Part shown: piece by piece, positions 54,476 to 63,090 of the stretch
How positions within the stretch are numbered: position 1 is the first letter of the stretch
How the letters are laid out: each line of letters starts with the position of its first letter
From: Streptomyces sp. NBC_00259
GTDB taxonomy: Bacteria > Actinomycetota > Actinomycetes > Streptomycetales > Streptomycetaceae
DNA: 64,000 nucleotides
Assembly (NCBI RefSeq): GCF_036181745.1
Contig: NZ_CP108080.1
Span: forward strand, 8,001,501-8,065,500
Direction of reading: 5' to 3'
The notes under the pieces: model-generated
The model's input: the letters and a program-made list of their open reading frames with translations, nothing else
The model's database searches: none
Told to the model about the DNA's origin: nothing
Program-made: the position numbers and the translations under genes

Positions 54476-55319
54476 TCAGCGGTCGGCGGCGACGAGGACA
54501 ACGAGCGCGGTAAGGAGGCCGCGAGAGTCATCGCCGTAGTGGCCGGCATTCCGAGGAATCTCCGCTCCTGAGGACGGTGCTGATGGGCGAGCCTGAGGGC
54601 CACCCACCCGCCTTGCGCGAGCACACCGGCGACGAATGCCAGCAGCAGTGGCATGAGGACGTTCGGGATGGGCAGCCAACTCGTCACGAAGGCGCCTGCG
54701 ACCGGGCTCAGGCAGGCAAGCGCGATCCACGGGGCCACCCGCCGGCGCGGTTGCGTCCCCAGCAGGGCGGCCAGCGCCAGGCTCTCGCTCGCGGCGTGCA
54801 CCAGCAGCGCCGCCACCACAGTCAACGATGCGGTCAGCGCCACAGTCGCTCCTCCCAGGAACCGGTGCAGGCGAGCCCGGATGCCGCGCCGATGCCACCG
54901 GCGCGGCCCGGATCGCACGGGCAGCCGATGCGAACCACGGCGCCCATGACCGCGTACGAGGCGAGCGCGGTGACCGGCACCACCCACCACGGCACACCAG
55001 CCTCGTGCGCCTCGTCCCACGCGTCGGGCAGCAGATGGAGAACGGCGATGATCAGCAGAATCGCGGAAGCTGCGGCGAACAGCTTGGCCGAACGACCGAA
55101 TCCGCGCCGCGCCAGCCAGGCGCCCACCACCGTGGCGACAGCGACCAGAAACACGGCGACCAGCGTTTCGGTCGTGGGCAGCTCCCACCCGCCCCCGTCT
55201 CGGTGCGCGCGCGTGCTGTGTACAGCACGGAGAGCATGTCCCTCTCTGCATCGGATTGCCGCGCATGTGTGCGCGGTGCGGGCGAACCGGCTCCGTAATT
55301 CACTATTCCACTCCGCCAC
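54476..55319 (-). pseudogene. ZIP-like metal permease, frameshifted
   Basis: TLVAVFLVAVATVVGAWLAR, KLFAAASAILLIIAVLHLLP, then in another frame TVALTASLTVVAALLVHAAS, ESLALAALLGTQPRRRVAPW and VLMPLLLAFVAGVLAQGGWV, returning to a third frame for [10 protein letters not shown]-stop at 54476. H-x-L-P and HAASESLALAAL are typical ZIP helix IV-V metal ligands. Two indels (near 54900 and 54530) break it; the start is uncertain. Confidence 0.7.
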
Positions 55320-55640
55320 CGGTGCGTGATTCGGCCTGCGGCCCGCACAACGTTCTGCAGTGGGGTGGTGGACGGGGATGGACCTTCATCAGCACCGCTC
55401 GGCGTTGCGGGTCCGGTCGACAAGGAGCCACCATGGTCTGAGTGCTATCTCTGCAGGGGCAGAAGTCGCGCGGCGTGAGGATGCAGGCTGGCTGTCTTCT
55501 GTCTCCGTTGCAAAGCAACTTGTGTGAGCCCGCAACTGACGAGCACGGTCACCACCGAGCGAGCCGTCGGTACGCCGGTCCAGGAATTGGTGGCGGACGC
55601 AAGTCGGTCCATTCCAGGCAGGCTTTACGGAGGTGTCTCC
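55320..55640. other. No gene recognised (321 bp); cupin promoter
   Basis: Spacer between the divergent ZIP-like pseudogene and the cupin gene. No clear dyad seen. Confidence 0.35.
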
Positions 55641-56087
55641 ATGTCAGAGCAGAACCCAGTGCACGCGTCCCCTGCCGAGGGGCACGAGGTCTCGTTGCCG
55701 CCCGAAGTCAAGTTGCTGCAGGAGGTCACTCCGCCGTTCTTTCCCGAAGGTGGTTCGGGGATGACCATCCTTGTCGATTGGCCTCCCGGTCACCCCGGGC
55801 TCCCTCCGCACCGCCACTCGGGCCCGTCGTTCGGCTACGTGATGGAGGGCGCGCTCCGGTTCGAACTCGAGGGTGAGCCGGAGCGTGTGGTCGAGGCCGG
55901 TGGGACGTTCTGGGAGCCGGGCGGTGACGTGATCCACTACCAGGACGGGAATGCCCTGTCGGACGCACCGACCAAGTTCCTGGTGACCATGGTGTGCGCG
56001 CCGGGTCAGCCGATGCTCACGTTGGTCGAAGAGGAGGAGCTGAAGGAGCGGGCGCACCTGCGCGCCCCGCGTCCCTCCCCAGCCTGA
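55641..56087 (+). CDS. Single-domain cupin protein
   Basis: 148 residues with cupin motif 1 PPHRHSGPSFGYVMEGALRF (two His, one Glu-like position) and motif 2 EPGGDVIHYQDGN. The fold binds a metal ion; enzymatic role is unknown. ATG 55641 has GGAGG 8 bp upstream and is preferred to 55524. Followed by a hairpin. Confidence 0.88.
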   Translation: MSEQNPVHASPAEGHEVSLPPEVKLLQEVTPPFFPEGGSGMTILVDWPPGHPGLPPHRHSGPSFGYVMEGALRFELEGEPERVVEAGGTFWEPGGDVIHYQDGNALSDAPTKFLVTMVCAPGQPMLTLVEEEELKERAHLRAPRPSPA

Positions 56088-56108
56088 CCCGCGAATCCGA
56101 TACGGCGG

Positions 56109-56138
56109 AGCCCGAGCCCGCATCCGAGGGCCCGGGCT
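56109..56138 (+). terminator. Hairpin after the cupin gene
   Basis: AGCCCGAGCCC / GGGCCCGGGCT, 11 bp with one mismatch and an 8-nt loop, 22 bp after the stop. Confidence 0.6.
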
Positions 56139-56336
56139 GTGGTGGCGTTGATCTAGTCGGTCCGGGTTGTCCTTGGTCTGCACCGTGGGCACCGCCCCAG
56201 ATCCGGCACGAGCGTGGGCCGGCGAGCGGAGCGCCGGCCCTCCCGGCGCGGGCGGTGAAGACAGCAGGCCCAGAGGCGAGCCGGTTCGTAGGGAGGGGGT
56301 CGCGAGACCGCCGCGGCCTACCGTTAGGCTCGCGGC

Positions 56337-56771
56337 ATGGTCACGGCCTGGTCCTCATGCAACAAGCCCCGGGCCCGCTTGTCGGCGGGGGCTTGGCGCA
56401 TGCTGTGGATGGCTGCCCTGCTGTTCGGTTTCCTGTACACGCATGGCGCGAGCGCCGAGACAGCTGCAAGTCACCTGACCGCCGTTGCCGTCGCGCCCGC
56501 AGCGCATTCCGTGCCTGGCCACGCGGCCGATGAGCCCGACCGGCACACACCGCCCGGCCATCACGACGAGGAACACGATTCCCACCCGGCCGGCGAGTGC
56601 GTGTCCGGGCAGCCCCAGCAGGGCCCCGGCTCGTCGGCACCGTCCCTGACGCCTCTCGAGGGCACGTCGAGCTGTCGGCTGTTCGTGGAAGGGAAGTCCG
56701 GGGCGATCCTGAGCGAGTCCGCCCTTCCCCCGCCTCGCAGCTCAGCGGGTTCAGTCATCCAGCGGATCTAG
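56337..56771 (+). CDS. DUF6153-type secreted/His-rich protein (first copy)
   Basis: 144 residues: a membrane/signal helix WRMLWMAALLFGFLYTHGAS, then a His/Asp/Pro-rich stretch (DEPDRHTPPGHHDEEHDSHP) and cysteines in AGECVSGQ and SSCRLF. The plan (one helix, His-rich middle, Cys pair) matches Streptomyces DUF6153 proteins found with copper genes. It resembles the protein at 62456-62869. Likely periplasmic metal binding; inferred. Confidence 0.65.
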   Translation: MVTAWSSCNKPRARLSAGAWRMLWMAALLFGFLYTHGASAETAASHLTAVAVAPAAHSVPGHAADEPDRHTPPGHHDEEHDSHPAGECVSGQPQQGPGSSAPSLTPLEGTSSCRLFVEGKSGAILSESALPPPRSSAGSVIQRI

Positions 56772-56937
56772 AGCCACTGGCCTCGTCCGCTGCCGGGGTG
56801 CGCCGCTTCGGCCATCCCTGGCGTCGGACGTTTCGTGCGCCGCGCTGCACTGCTGCAGCCGGACCCGTGCACATCAGCGTGCTTCGCAGCCTTCGTCATG
56901 CCATGGCACGGCCATGCCGCCCACCGCCAAGGAGCCA

Positions 56938-57674
56938 TGTCCTTGTCCTCGCACCAGCTCATCGACAGGCCGGTCCCCGCGCCGCCGTCCGCAGCCCCCG
57001 AGGGCGGGCGGGCGGCGCTGCGCAAAGCCCGGGCCCGCCGTGCCCGGCAGACGTCCCTGCCGGCCCGCTACCTGGGGTACGTCGGCTACTTCGTCGGCGC
57101 CGGTCTGATCAGCGGGGCGGTCGTGCGCCACCCGCTCGATCCTGCCCGCTACACCCGGATCGCCCTCTACGGAACCCTGGTCTTCCTGGCCGCCACGGTC
57201 CTCAACGAGCTCGTCCTCACCCGCGACCGGCCAGGTCTGGCGCGCGTGCTTGTCGTGATCGGCGCTTCGCTTGCGCTCTCGTTCGGCATCGGCATGCTCA
57301 GCGGCGGTCTGCAGCACTCGCCGACTTCCCGGCCCGCGCAGCCGTGCTGGTCCCCCTGGGGCTGGTCGTGTCGTTCATGGCTTACAGCATCAAGGATCCC
57401 GACACCCCATGGAGGCGCCTGTTCAGCCTGGTCGGGCTGACGGTGCTCCTCACCGCGGTCGTCGCCTTCTTCGGCCTGCGGCAGGTTGCGGCCTCCATGG
57501 GCGAGCCCGCCGAGGGTGGGGGACACAGCCATGGCAGTGCGGAGCCGGAGCAGCACAAACCGGAGCCGCCAGACCACGCCCGCCGCGACACGTGCCCCGG
57601 TGCCGGATGGCTCACCGGAGGGCGGCGGTGGAACCGAAGAGACATCCGGCCACGGCGATGGCCACAGCCACTGA
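56938..57674 (+). pseudogene. Polytopic membrane protein with His-rich tail, frameshifted twice
   Basis: From ATG 56938: SLPARYLGYVGYFVGAGLIS, TRIALYGTLVFLAATVLNEL and VLVVIGASLALSFGIGMLSG. A lost base near 57320 (after GGLQH) shifts to DFPARAAVLVPLGLVVSFMA, VGLTVLLTAVVAFFGLRQVA and GGGHSHGSAEPEQHKP; a second shift near 57580 gives EGGGGTEETSGHGDGHSH-stop. Five or six membrane helices then a metal-binding His tail. Family not recognised. Confidence 0.65.
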
Positions 57675-57785
57675 CGGATCCCGCTCATCCGCGCTGCATG
57701 CACTCCGCGCCCCGCGCTTTTCCAGGCCTTCCACGCCAGGGCCCGGAACGGCAATCTGTACCCCCCTCGACAGGACAAGGAAACA

Positions 57786-58685
57786 ATGAACAAGACATGC
57801 ACATCCCTTATCGGAGCCGCCGCAGTGATCACGCTGGCGCTGGCCGGCTGCTCCACAGACTCCGACACGGGCACCCACACCGACGCCCCGGGGACGTCCC
57901 ACGACGCCCAGGAAGGCTCGCACACTCCGATCCGGCATGTGCACGGCCTCGGCATCGACCCGGCCGACGAGCAGCTGTACGTCGCCACCCACGACGGGAT
58001 CTTCACCCCGGGCAAGGACGGCACCGCCGTGCGGGTCGGCACCAGCAAGGACGACTTCATGGGCTTCACCGTCGCCAAGACCAAGACGCTCCTGGCCAGC
58101 GGCCACCCCGCCCCCAGCGCCGGTGGCCCTGCCAACCGCGGGCTGATCGAGAGCACCGACGGCGGCAAGACCTGGAAGACCCGCTCGCTCGGCGGCGAGG
58201 TCGACTTCCACGCCCTCGACTACGCCCACAGCACCATGTACGGCTACGACAGCACCAACGCCCTGCTGCGCGTCAGCAAGGACGGAGCCGCCTGGGACGA
58301 CCGAGCCCAACTCCAGGCGCTGGACATCGCCGTCAGCCCCGAGGACGCGGACACCGTACTGGCCACCACCGCCGACGGGATCGCGAAGAGCACCGACGGC
58401 GGCAGAACCTTCGCCACAGGCAAGCAGCCGGTGATGGCCTTCCTGTCGTGGGCCACACCCGATGCCCTCTATGGAATCGACGACGCAGGCCGCCTCAGCC
58501 GGAGCACCGACGGCGGCGCCACCTGGCAGAACACGGGAACGGCGCCGGGCGGACAGGTCCAGGCGCTCACAGCGGTCGACGCTCAGCACGTACTGGCCGC
58601 CACCCAGAACGGCGTCTACGAGTCCCGGGACGGAGGCAAGAGTTTCACCAAGCGGCTCGACGTCGCCGCCGGAGACGGCCACTGA
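57786..58685 (+). CDS. F510_1955-family lipoprotein (BNR/sialidase-like beta-propeller)
   Basis: 299 residues. Signal peptide with lipobox LAGC; the opening HVHGLGIDPADEQLYVATHD and three or four BNR Asp-boxes (STDGGKTW, STDGGRTF, STDGGATW, SRDGGKSF) mark a beta-propeller. This family is annotated F510_1955 glycosyl hydrolase but recurs beside copper-resistance genes; activity unproven. ATG preceded by ACAAGGAAAC. Located outside the membrane. Confidence 0.9.
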   Translation: MNKTCTSLIGAAAVITLALAGCSTDSDTGTHTDAPGTSHDAQEGSHTPIRHVHGLGIDPADEQLYVATHDGIFTPGKDGTAVRVGTSKDDFMGFTVAKTKTLLASGHPAPSAGGPANRGLIESTDGGKTWKTRSLGGEVDFHALDYAHSTMYGYDSTNALLRVSKDGAAWDDRAQLQALDIAVSPEDADTVLATTADGIAKSTDGGRTFATGKQPVMAFLSWATPDALYGIDDAGRLSRSTDGGATWQNTGTAPGGQVQALTAVDAQHVLAATQNGVYESRDGGKSFTKRLDVAAGDGH

Positions 58686-58882
58686 TCCACGCTGCTGGCC
58701 GAGGTCGGCGAACTGCGGCGCGATGTCCCACCCGCCGAACTCGCACCCGACGTCCGAAGCCGGAGTGGAAGCCGAAGCCGCGCTGCCCGAAAGGCGCGCA
58801 GACGAAGGGCGGCCACGGCAAGGCATCGACGCTTGGGTGTCGCGGCGGCATGCCTGGGCGACGACTTGTCGTCCGCCGTCGG

Positions 58883-60121
58883 TCATGCGGTTGGGCGGGT
58901 CGGCAGGGTGATGGCATGCAGGAGGGATTCCAGCGGCCCACGACGGAAGACCCGGCGCCAGGCCAAGGCCAGCAGCATGGCGGCTGCGATGAAGCCGAGC
59001 AGGGTCGGCAGCAGGGCCGAGTCCGGCAGGTCGCCGACGTTCAGCACCTTGACGGCGACGATGTGGCCGACGTACGCGGTCAAGGACATCGAGCCGACGG
59101 CGACGACGGGCGCGACAAGCCCTCGCAGGGGCGCCGACCGGTCCATCGCAAAGAGGCAGACGGCCACGACCACGAGGGCAACGCCGGTGTTGCCCAGGAT
59201 CGACCACGTCGTCTGGCTGTGCGGCGCAGCCACCAGCAGCCAGGCAGAAACGCCTGGGGCGGGCTCTTCCCCCACAGCGTCGGACCACCAGGCCGATGCT
59301 GCAGACGTGGTGTCCGTGGCCGCGTTCACGGCGGCCTGCGCACCGGGAACCAGATGCAGGGCCAGCCATGAGCCTCCGTAGCCGATCACGACCAGCGCGC
59401 CGCCGAACAAGGCGAGCTTGGCGGGGACGCCAGATCGCTTGAGGTCGAGCTTGGCCACCGCCATGCCGGCGAGTATGAAGGGCAGCCAGGTCAGCACCGG
59501 GTAGGCGCCGGTGATGAACAGCTCGAGGAGTCCGTCCGAGGCGGTGACCTCGGCCAGCGGATCCCAGGCGATCACGGCATCGGCCCAGCTTCCCGCCTCC
59601 ACCGCAGCCCGAAGCAGATACACGACCGCCGGCATGACGAGCGAGGCCGCCGCGGCGACGAGGGCCAGCGTGGCGGCCCTCAGCCGGTACAGCGGAAGCG
59701 CGAGGAAGAAGAGCAGCCCGTAACAGGCCAGGATGACGTCGACGTCGGTGCCCAAAGAGGTCAGTGCGTACCCCACGACGACCAGGACGGCGGAGCGGAT
59801 CAGCACCCTGATAACTGCCTGCCACCCCGCCCGCCCGGTCCGCGGATGTGGCCGGCCGGTGAGAATGATCAGCGAGAACCCGGCGAGGACGGCGAACAAG
59901 GCAGCGGGTCGGCCACGCGCCACCTCCATGACCCAGCCCAGCGGGCCGCCCTCCGACGGTTCGGGTCCGACGTGGGCCGCGAACATACCGAAGATGGCCA
60001 GGCCGCGGGCCAGGTCGAGACCGATCAGCCGGCCTGTTGACGGCGTCTGTGACTGTGGGCGGTCCCCACCGGCCTCGGGTCCCGCTGCGGACGGTGAAGC
60101 CGAGCAGATGTCGCGCGTCAT
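58883..60121 (-). CDS. DUF418/heparan-alpha-glucosaminide acetyltransferase-like membrane protein
   Basis: 412 residues with about ten membrane helices. The signature RLIGLDLARGLAIFGMFAAH near the start, VLAGFSLIILTGRPHPRTGR, LVVVGYALTSLGTDVDVILA and the DUF418-like end VAVGSMSLTAYVGHIVAVKV identify the family, which may move acyl groups across the membrane. ATG 60121 is the only ATG before the first helix; no strong ribosome site. Its role in the metal region is unclear. Confidence 0.85.
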   Translation of the reverse strand: MTRDICSASPSAAGPEAGGDRPQSQTPSTGRLIGLDLARGLAIFGMFAAHVGPEPSEGGPLGWVMEVARGRPAALFAVLAGFSLIILTGRPHPRTGRAGWQAVIRVLIRSAVLVVVGYALTSLGTDVDVILACYGLLFFLALPLYRLRAATLALVAAAASLVMPAVVYLLRAAVEAGSWADAVIAWDPLAEVTASDGLLELFITGAYPVLTWLPFILAGMAVAKLDLKRSGVPAKLALFGGALVVIGYGGSWLALHLVPGAQAAVNAATDTTSAASAWWSDAVGEEPAPGVSAWLLVAAPHSQTTWSILGNTGVALVVVAVCLFAMDRSAPLRGLVAPVVAVGSMSLTAYVGHIVAVKVLNVGDLPDSALLPTLLGFIAAAMLLALAWRRVFRRGPLESLLHAITLPTRPTA

Positions 60122-60237
60122 ATGCCAAGACTTGGGGACGACGCCGCGTTCAACCACCCGGCAGGTGTCCGAACCGAGCCCCGCCGAATGACTGGCGCCG
60201 TCCTCGCCGCCCGATGTGATCAGGTGCCGGGCACGGC

Positions 60238-60648
60238 TCAGCCCAACGCTTGGAGCAATTCGTTGCAAGCCTGTTCGCAGGAGCGGCATGCCTCGGCGCA
60301 CAGGCGGCAGTGCTCGTGCATGTCCGCGTGCGAGGAGCATTCGTCGCCGCGGGCTTTGCAAGCGGTCGCGCACGCCTGGAGGATCGCGCGGGTGATGTTG
60401 GCGTCGTAGCGGGTGTGGCGGGACAGGACGGCCGCGGTAGCGGTGCAGATGTCGGCGCAGTCCATGTCGGTGCGGATGCACTTGGTCAGATCGCCCACCA
60501 TGCCTTCGGACAGGCAGGCGTCCGCACAGGCGGTACACGTCTGGGCGCAGGCGAGGCATTCCTTGATGCAGCGGGTGAGCTTGTCGCGGTCGACGTCGCC
60601 GAGGTCTGCCTGGTAGGTGGCGAGCATGTCCTTGACGGTGGTCACCAC
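60238..60648 (-). CDS. Four-helix-bundle copper-binding/storage protein (Csp3-like)
   Basis: 136 residues containing 17 cysteines spaced along four helices: RCIKECLACAQTCTACADAC, KCIRTDMDCADICTA, QACATACKARGDEC and EHCRLCAEACRSCEQAC. This is the pattern of cytosolic copper storage proteins that bind many Cu(I) ions in the bundle core. No signal peptide, so Csp3-like rather than Csp1. GTG 60648 has AGGGAGG upstream. Lies in the copper island. Confidence 0.92.
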   Translation of the reverse strand: MVTTVKDMLATYQADLGDVDRDKLTRCIKECLACAQTCTACADACLSEGMVGDLTKCIRTDMDCADICTATAAVLSRHTRYDANITRAILQACATACKARGDECSSHADMHEHCRLCAEACRSCEQACNELLQALG

Positions 60649-60744
60649 AACTGCCTCCCTTCATCGCCGGAGCCGGCGCGCCGGGGTGGCCGCACCTCTT
60701 CGACCCCCGGCACTGGGCCCATAGCCACCGTGGGGTGACGCAAA

Positions 60745-60784
60745 CGCGCCCGGGCCTCTGTGTTCTCAGAGACGCCCGGGCGCG
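60745..60784 (-). terminator. Large terminator hairpin after the DUF4396 gene
   Basis: CGCGCCCGGGC / GCCCGGGCGCG, 11 bp perfect, with an inner CTCTG/CAGAG stem. 17 bp beyond the DUF4396 stop and upstream of the Csp-like gene. Confidence 0.8.
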
Positions 60785-60801
60785 CGCCGAGTGCAGCAGT
60801 G

Positions 60802-61326
60802 TCAGTGGTAGGCGTGGACGACGGCGTGGCCCTTGCCGCGGCCGATCATCCACTTGTTCACGGGCGTGGTGATCAGGAAGGCGACCGCGAACCCACCCAG
60901 CAGGGCCGACCAGAACAGCCCGTCCGACAAGTGGGCGTCCATCGCGCCGGGGGTGAGGGCGATGATGACGTTGTCGACGAGCTCCATCACGGCGATGGAG
61001 ACGGTGTCGGCGGCGAGTGCGACCTTGATCGCGGACTTGAGGTCCAGGCCCGCCCGAACGACTGCGAACAGGGTGAACGAGTACCCGAAGAGGAACGCGA
61101 GCCCGATCGCCAGGACCATGGTCGGCACGTTGCCCCACAGCAGGGCAGTACCGATGACCATGCCCAGGATCTCGCCGATCGCGCACCCGGTCAGGCAGTG
61201 CAGCGTCGCTTTCGCCGCCGTACCCCAGGAAGCTCCGCCGCGCGTCGCAACGTCGGCAGGACCATGCTGGCCTTCATCCATGCCCTGGTCGTGTGTGGTT
61301 CCGGTGTGGCGAGTGCTGTGATCCAT
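60802..61326 (-). CDS. DUF4396 membrane protein
   Basis: 174 residues. A His-rich N-terminus (MDHSTRHTGTTHDQGMDEGQ) precedes four helices: TLHCLTGCAIGEILGMVIGT, VPTMVLAIGLAFLFGYSFTL, AADTVSIAVMELVDNVIIAL and LGGFAVAFLITTPVNKWMIG. HCxxGCxxGE is the conserved DUF4396 motif and could bind a metal. The family recurs beside Csp and DUF305 genes. A CsoR-like operator lies 61 bp upstream. Confidence 0.9.
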   Translation of the reverse strand: MDHSTRHTGTTHDQGMDEGQHGPADVATRGGASWGTAAKATLHCLTGCAIGEILGMVIGTALLWGNVPTMVLAIGLAFLFGYSFTLFAVVRAGLDLKSAIKVALAADTVSIAVMELVDNVIIALTPGAMDAHLSDGLFWSALLGGFAVAFLITTPVNKWMIGRGKGHAVVHAYH

Positions 61327-61386
61327 GGCTCTTTATCCCCAATCCCATCCAGTGTGGTCCGCCCCGAACCTCACTCCCTCAACGGC

Positions 61387-61403
61387 ATACCCCCTAGGGG
61401 TAT
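61387..61403. promoter_or_regulatory. CsoR-like copper operator
   Basis: ATACCCC-CTA-GGGGTAT, a perfect 7-bp inverted repeat with a 3-bp spacer, close to the TACCC/GGGTA boxes known for actinobacterial CsoR. 61 bp upstream of the DUF4396 start. No csoR gene is in the window. Confidence 0.7.
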
Positions 61404-61673
61404 TTCTCAGGGGAGTTTCCGACTTTGCGAACGGCCGGTGAGGACGGCACCAGGCGCGGCCGACGCCGGTGTTGGCGGCCAGCAGCCGCTGCGTGGTCGC
61501 GGCGGGGAGGATGGTGGGATCACTGCCTTCGGGCCGGTGGCCCTGTACGGTCCAGGTTCGACGGCCCCCGGCTACTGCGGACGCGACGGCCGCCGAGAGG
61601 TCTTCGCGTCATCGACGGCGACCGCGCTTCGCGGGCTGCAGGTCGCAGCAGAAGGCAGGGGCCAGGCCAAGGG
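61404..61673. other. No gene recognised (270 bp)
   Basis: Spacer between the CsoR-like site and the DUF305 terminator. No protein-like frame. Confidence 0.35.
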
Positions 61674-61700
61674 GGGGTGGGCGCCAGCGGCGCCCGCCCC
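61674..61700 (-). terminator. Terminator hairpin after the DUF305 gene
   Basis: GGGCGCC / GGCGCCC core extended by four more G-C pairs and one G-U, loop AGC. 16 bp beyond the DUF305 stop. Confidence 0.75.
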
Positions 61701-61716
61701 TGTTGGGTGTGTCCGG

Positions 61717-62343
61717 TCAGTTCGCGCCGAGCAGCTTGTTCATCTGCGTGATCTCGGCGGTCTGAGAGGCGATGATCTCTCCGGCCATCTTCTTGGCCGG
61801 CTCGTAGGCACCCTCGGCCTGCTCGGTCTTGGCCATGGCCACGGCACCTTCGTGATGCTTGATCATCAGCTTCATGAAGGCGGTGTCGAACGCCTTGCCC
61901 GAGGAGTTCTTGAGCTGGTCCATTTCCTCGGCCGTCATCATCCCGCCCGTGCCGTGCATGGAGTGGTCCATGGCGCCCTCGGCGGGAACCTCCTCGCCCC
62001 AGGAGGTCAGCCAGCCGGACATCGTCTGGATCTCCGGGTCCTGAGCGGCCTTGATGGCCGCGGTCAGCTTCTTCACCTCCGCGGACTCGACCCGGCTGGG
62101 CGCGAGGTCTGCCATCTCCACGGCCTGGCGGTGGTGCGGAATCATCCCCTTGGCGAAGGCGACGTCGGCAGCGTTGTTCTGCCCCTGGGCAGCCGGCGCC
62201 GAGGCGGACGGGGACTTCGTGGTGTGGCCGTCGTGCCCGGCCGAGCTGTCGCCGCTCCCGCCGCAGGCGGCCAGGACGAGTGCCGCGACACCTGCGGCAG
62301 CCACGGCGGCGGTACGGCGGACGAGGACACGCTTGCTGTTCAT
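61717..62343 (-). CDS. DUF305 lipoprotein (ferritin-like, copper-linked)
   Basis: 208 residues. Lipobox LAAC after a signal helix (TAAVAAAGVAALVLAACGGS in part). Two repeats of the DUF305 motif: FAKGMIPHHRQAVEMADLA and FMKLMIKHHEGAVAMAKTE, each with an HH pair likely to bind metal, and a Met/His-rich loop AMDHSMHGTGGMMTAEEM. ATG 62343 has AAGGAG upstream. These exported proteins co-occur with copper-resistance genes; the exact role is unknown. Confidence 0.93.
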   Translation of the reverse strand: MNSKRVLVRRTAAVAAAGVAALVLAACGGSGDSSAGHDGHTTKSPSASAPAAQGQNNAADVAFAKGMIPHHRQAVEMADLAPSRVESAEVKKLTAAIKAAQDPEIQTMSGWLTSWGEEVPAEGAMDHSMHGTGGMMTAEEMDQLKNSSGKAFDTAFMKLMIKHHEGAVAMAKTEQAEGAYEPAKKMAGEIIASQTAEITQMNKLLGAN

Positions 62344-62455
62344 AGGTGCAACTCCTTCACGCGCGCAGATCAGAGCGCGTGGGTTCAACGGAAATGAGGA
62401 CGTGCGAAAGCGCGGCACCGGAGCTTCAGGACAAGCAGGTGCCGTACGGGCCGCT

Positions 62456-62869
62456 CTAGATCCGCAGAAGTTGCAGCTCAGAAAGGTCAGGCGGCGCCCG
62501 GCCGCTCTCGGCCGACGCCGGAGCCCATGCCGCCACAGCAGCACCGGAGGCTGCGTCTGGCACGGCGCTGGTCAGCGCCGGCGGCGCGTACGCAGAGCCG
62601 GTCCCGGCTGCCGCGCACATCCCATCCGCATGATCGAGATGATCCGAGCCGCCATCGGTATGCGAACATCCCGCGCTAACCTGCGGGACATCAGCGGTTT
62701 GGTGGGCCATCACCATGTCGTGACCGGCGTCGAGTCGCGCTGACTGCACACCGCCGGGACCCAAGGCGTGCATGCCCAGCACGCCAGCCAGCACCGCCAT
62801 CACCAGCAGCACAAACAACCGCCCGGCAGGGCGGCTGCTCGATTTGGTGCTGCTTGTCATGAGGCCCAT
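62456..62869 (-). CDS. DUF6153-type secreted protein (second copy)
   Basis: 137 residues (or 134 from ATG 62860). RLFVLLVMAVLAGVLGMHAL is the signal/membrane helix, followed by DAGHDMVMAHQTADVPQVSA, HTDGGSDHLDHADGMCAAAG and the end DLSELQLLRI. Same plan as 56337-56771, with a His/Asp/Met-rich metal-binding middle. Upstream of the DUF305 gene in the same direction, possibly one transcript. Confidence 0.72.
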   Translation of the reverse strand: MGLMTSSTKSSSRPAGRLFVLLVMAVLAGVLGMHALGPGGVQSARLDAGHDMVMAHQTADVPQVSAGCSHTDGGSDHLDHADGMCAAAGTGSAYAPPALTSAVPDAASGAAVAAWAPASAESGRAPPDLSELQLLRI

Positions 62870-63090
62870 CGTACGGGCTCCCGCACAAGGGGCCGGTTCG
62901 CCAACCGGGGCAGCCTCGCCGTGCGCTCCAGGTGAGCCGCGGCAATGAAGCACATGGCCGCGCCGTCGCTGAGACCGAACAGCCGCATCAGGTGAACGGA
63001 GCCGGCCCGCTGCCGTCATCGCCCTCGTTTCATTGACTCCGGCGCTCCCGGCCTCTGGGACGAAGCCCAGGAGCGTCAATTCGACGCCCG

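Noticed and set aside
57612-60128. 838-codon minus-strand frame
   Set aside because: Antisense of the F510_1955 gene and a shifted copy of the DUF418-like gene; no domain in this frame.
58883-61186. 767-codon minus-strand frame as one protein
   Set aside because: Only the part from 60121 downward has the membrane-protein pattern; the upstream part crosses the Csp-like and DUF4396 genes out of frame.
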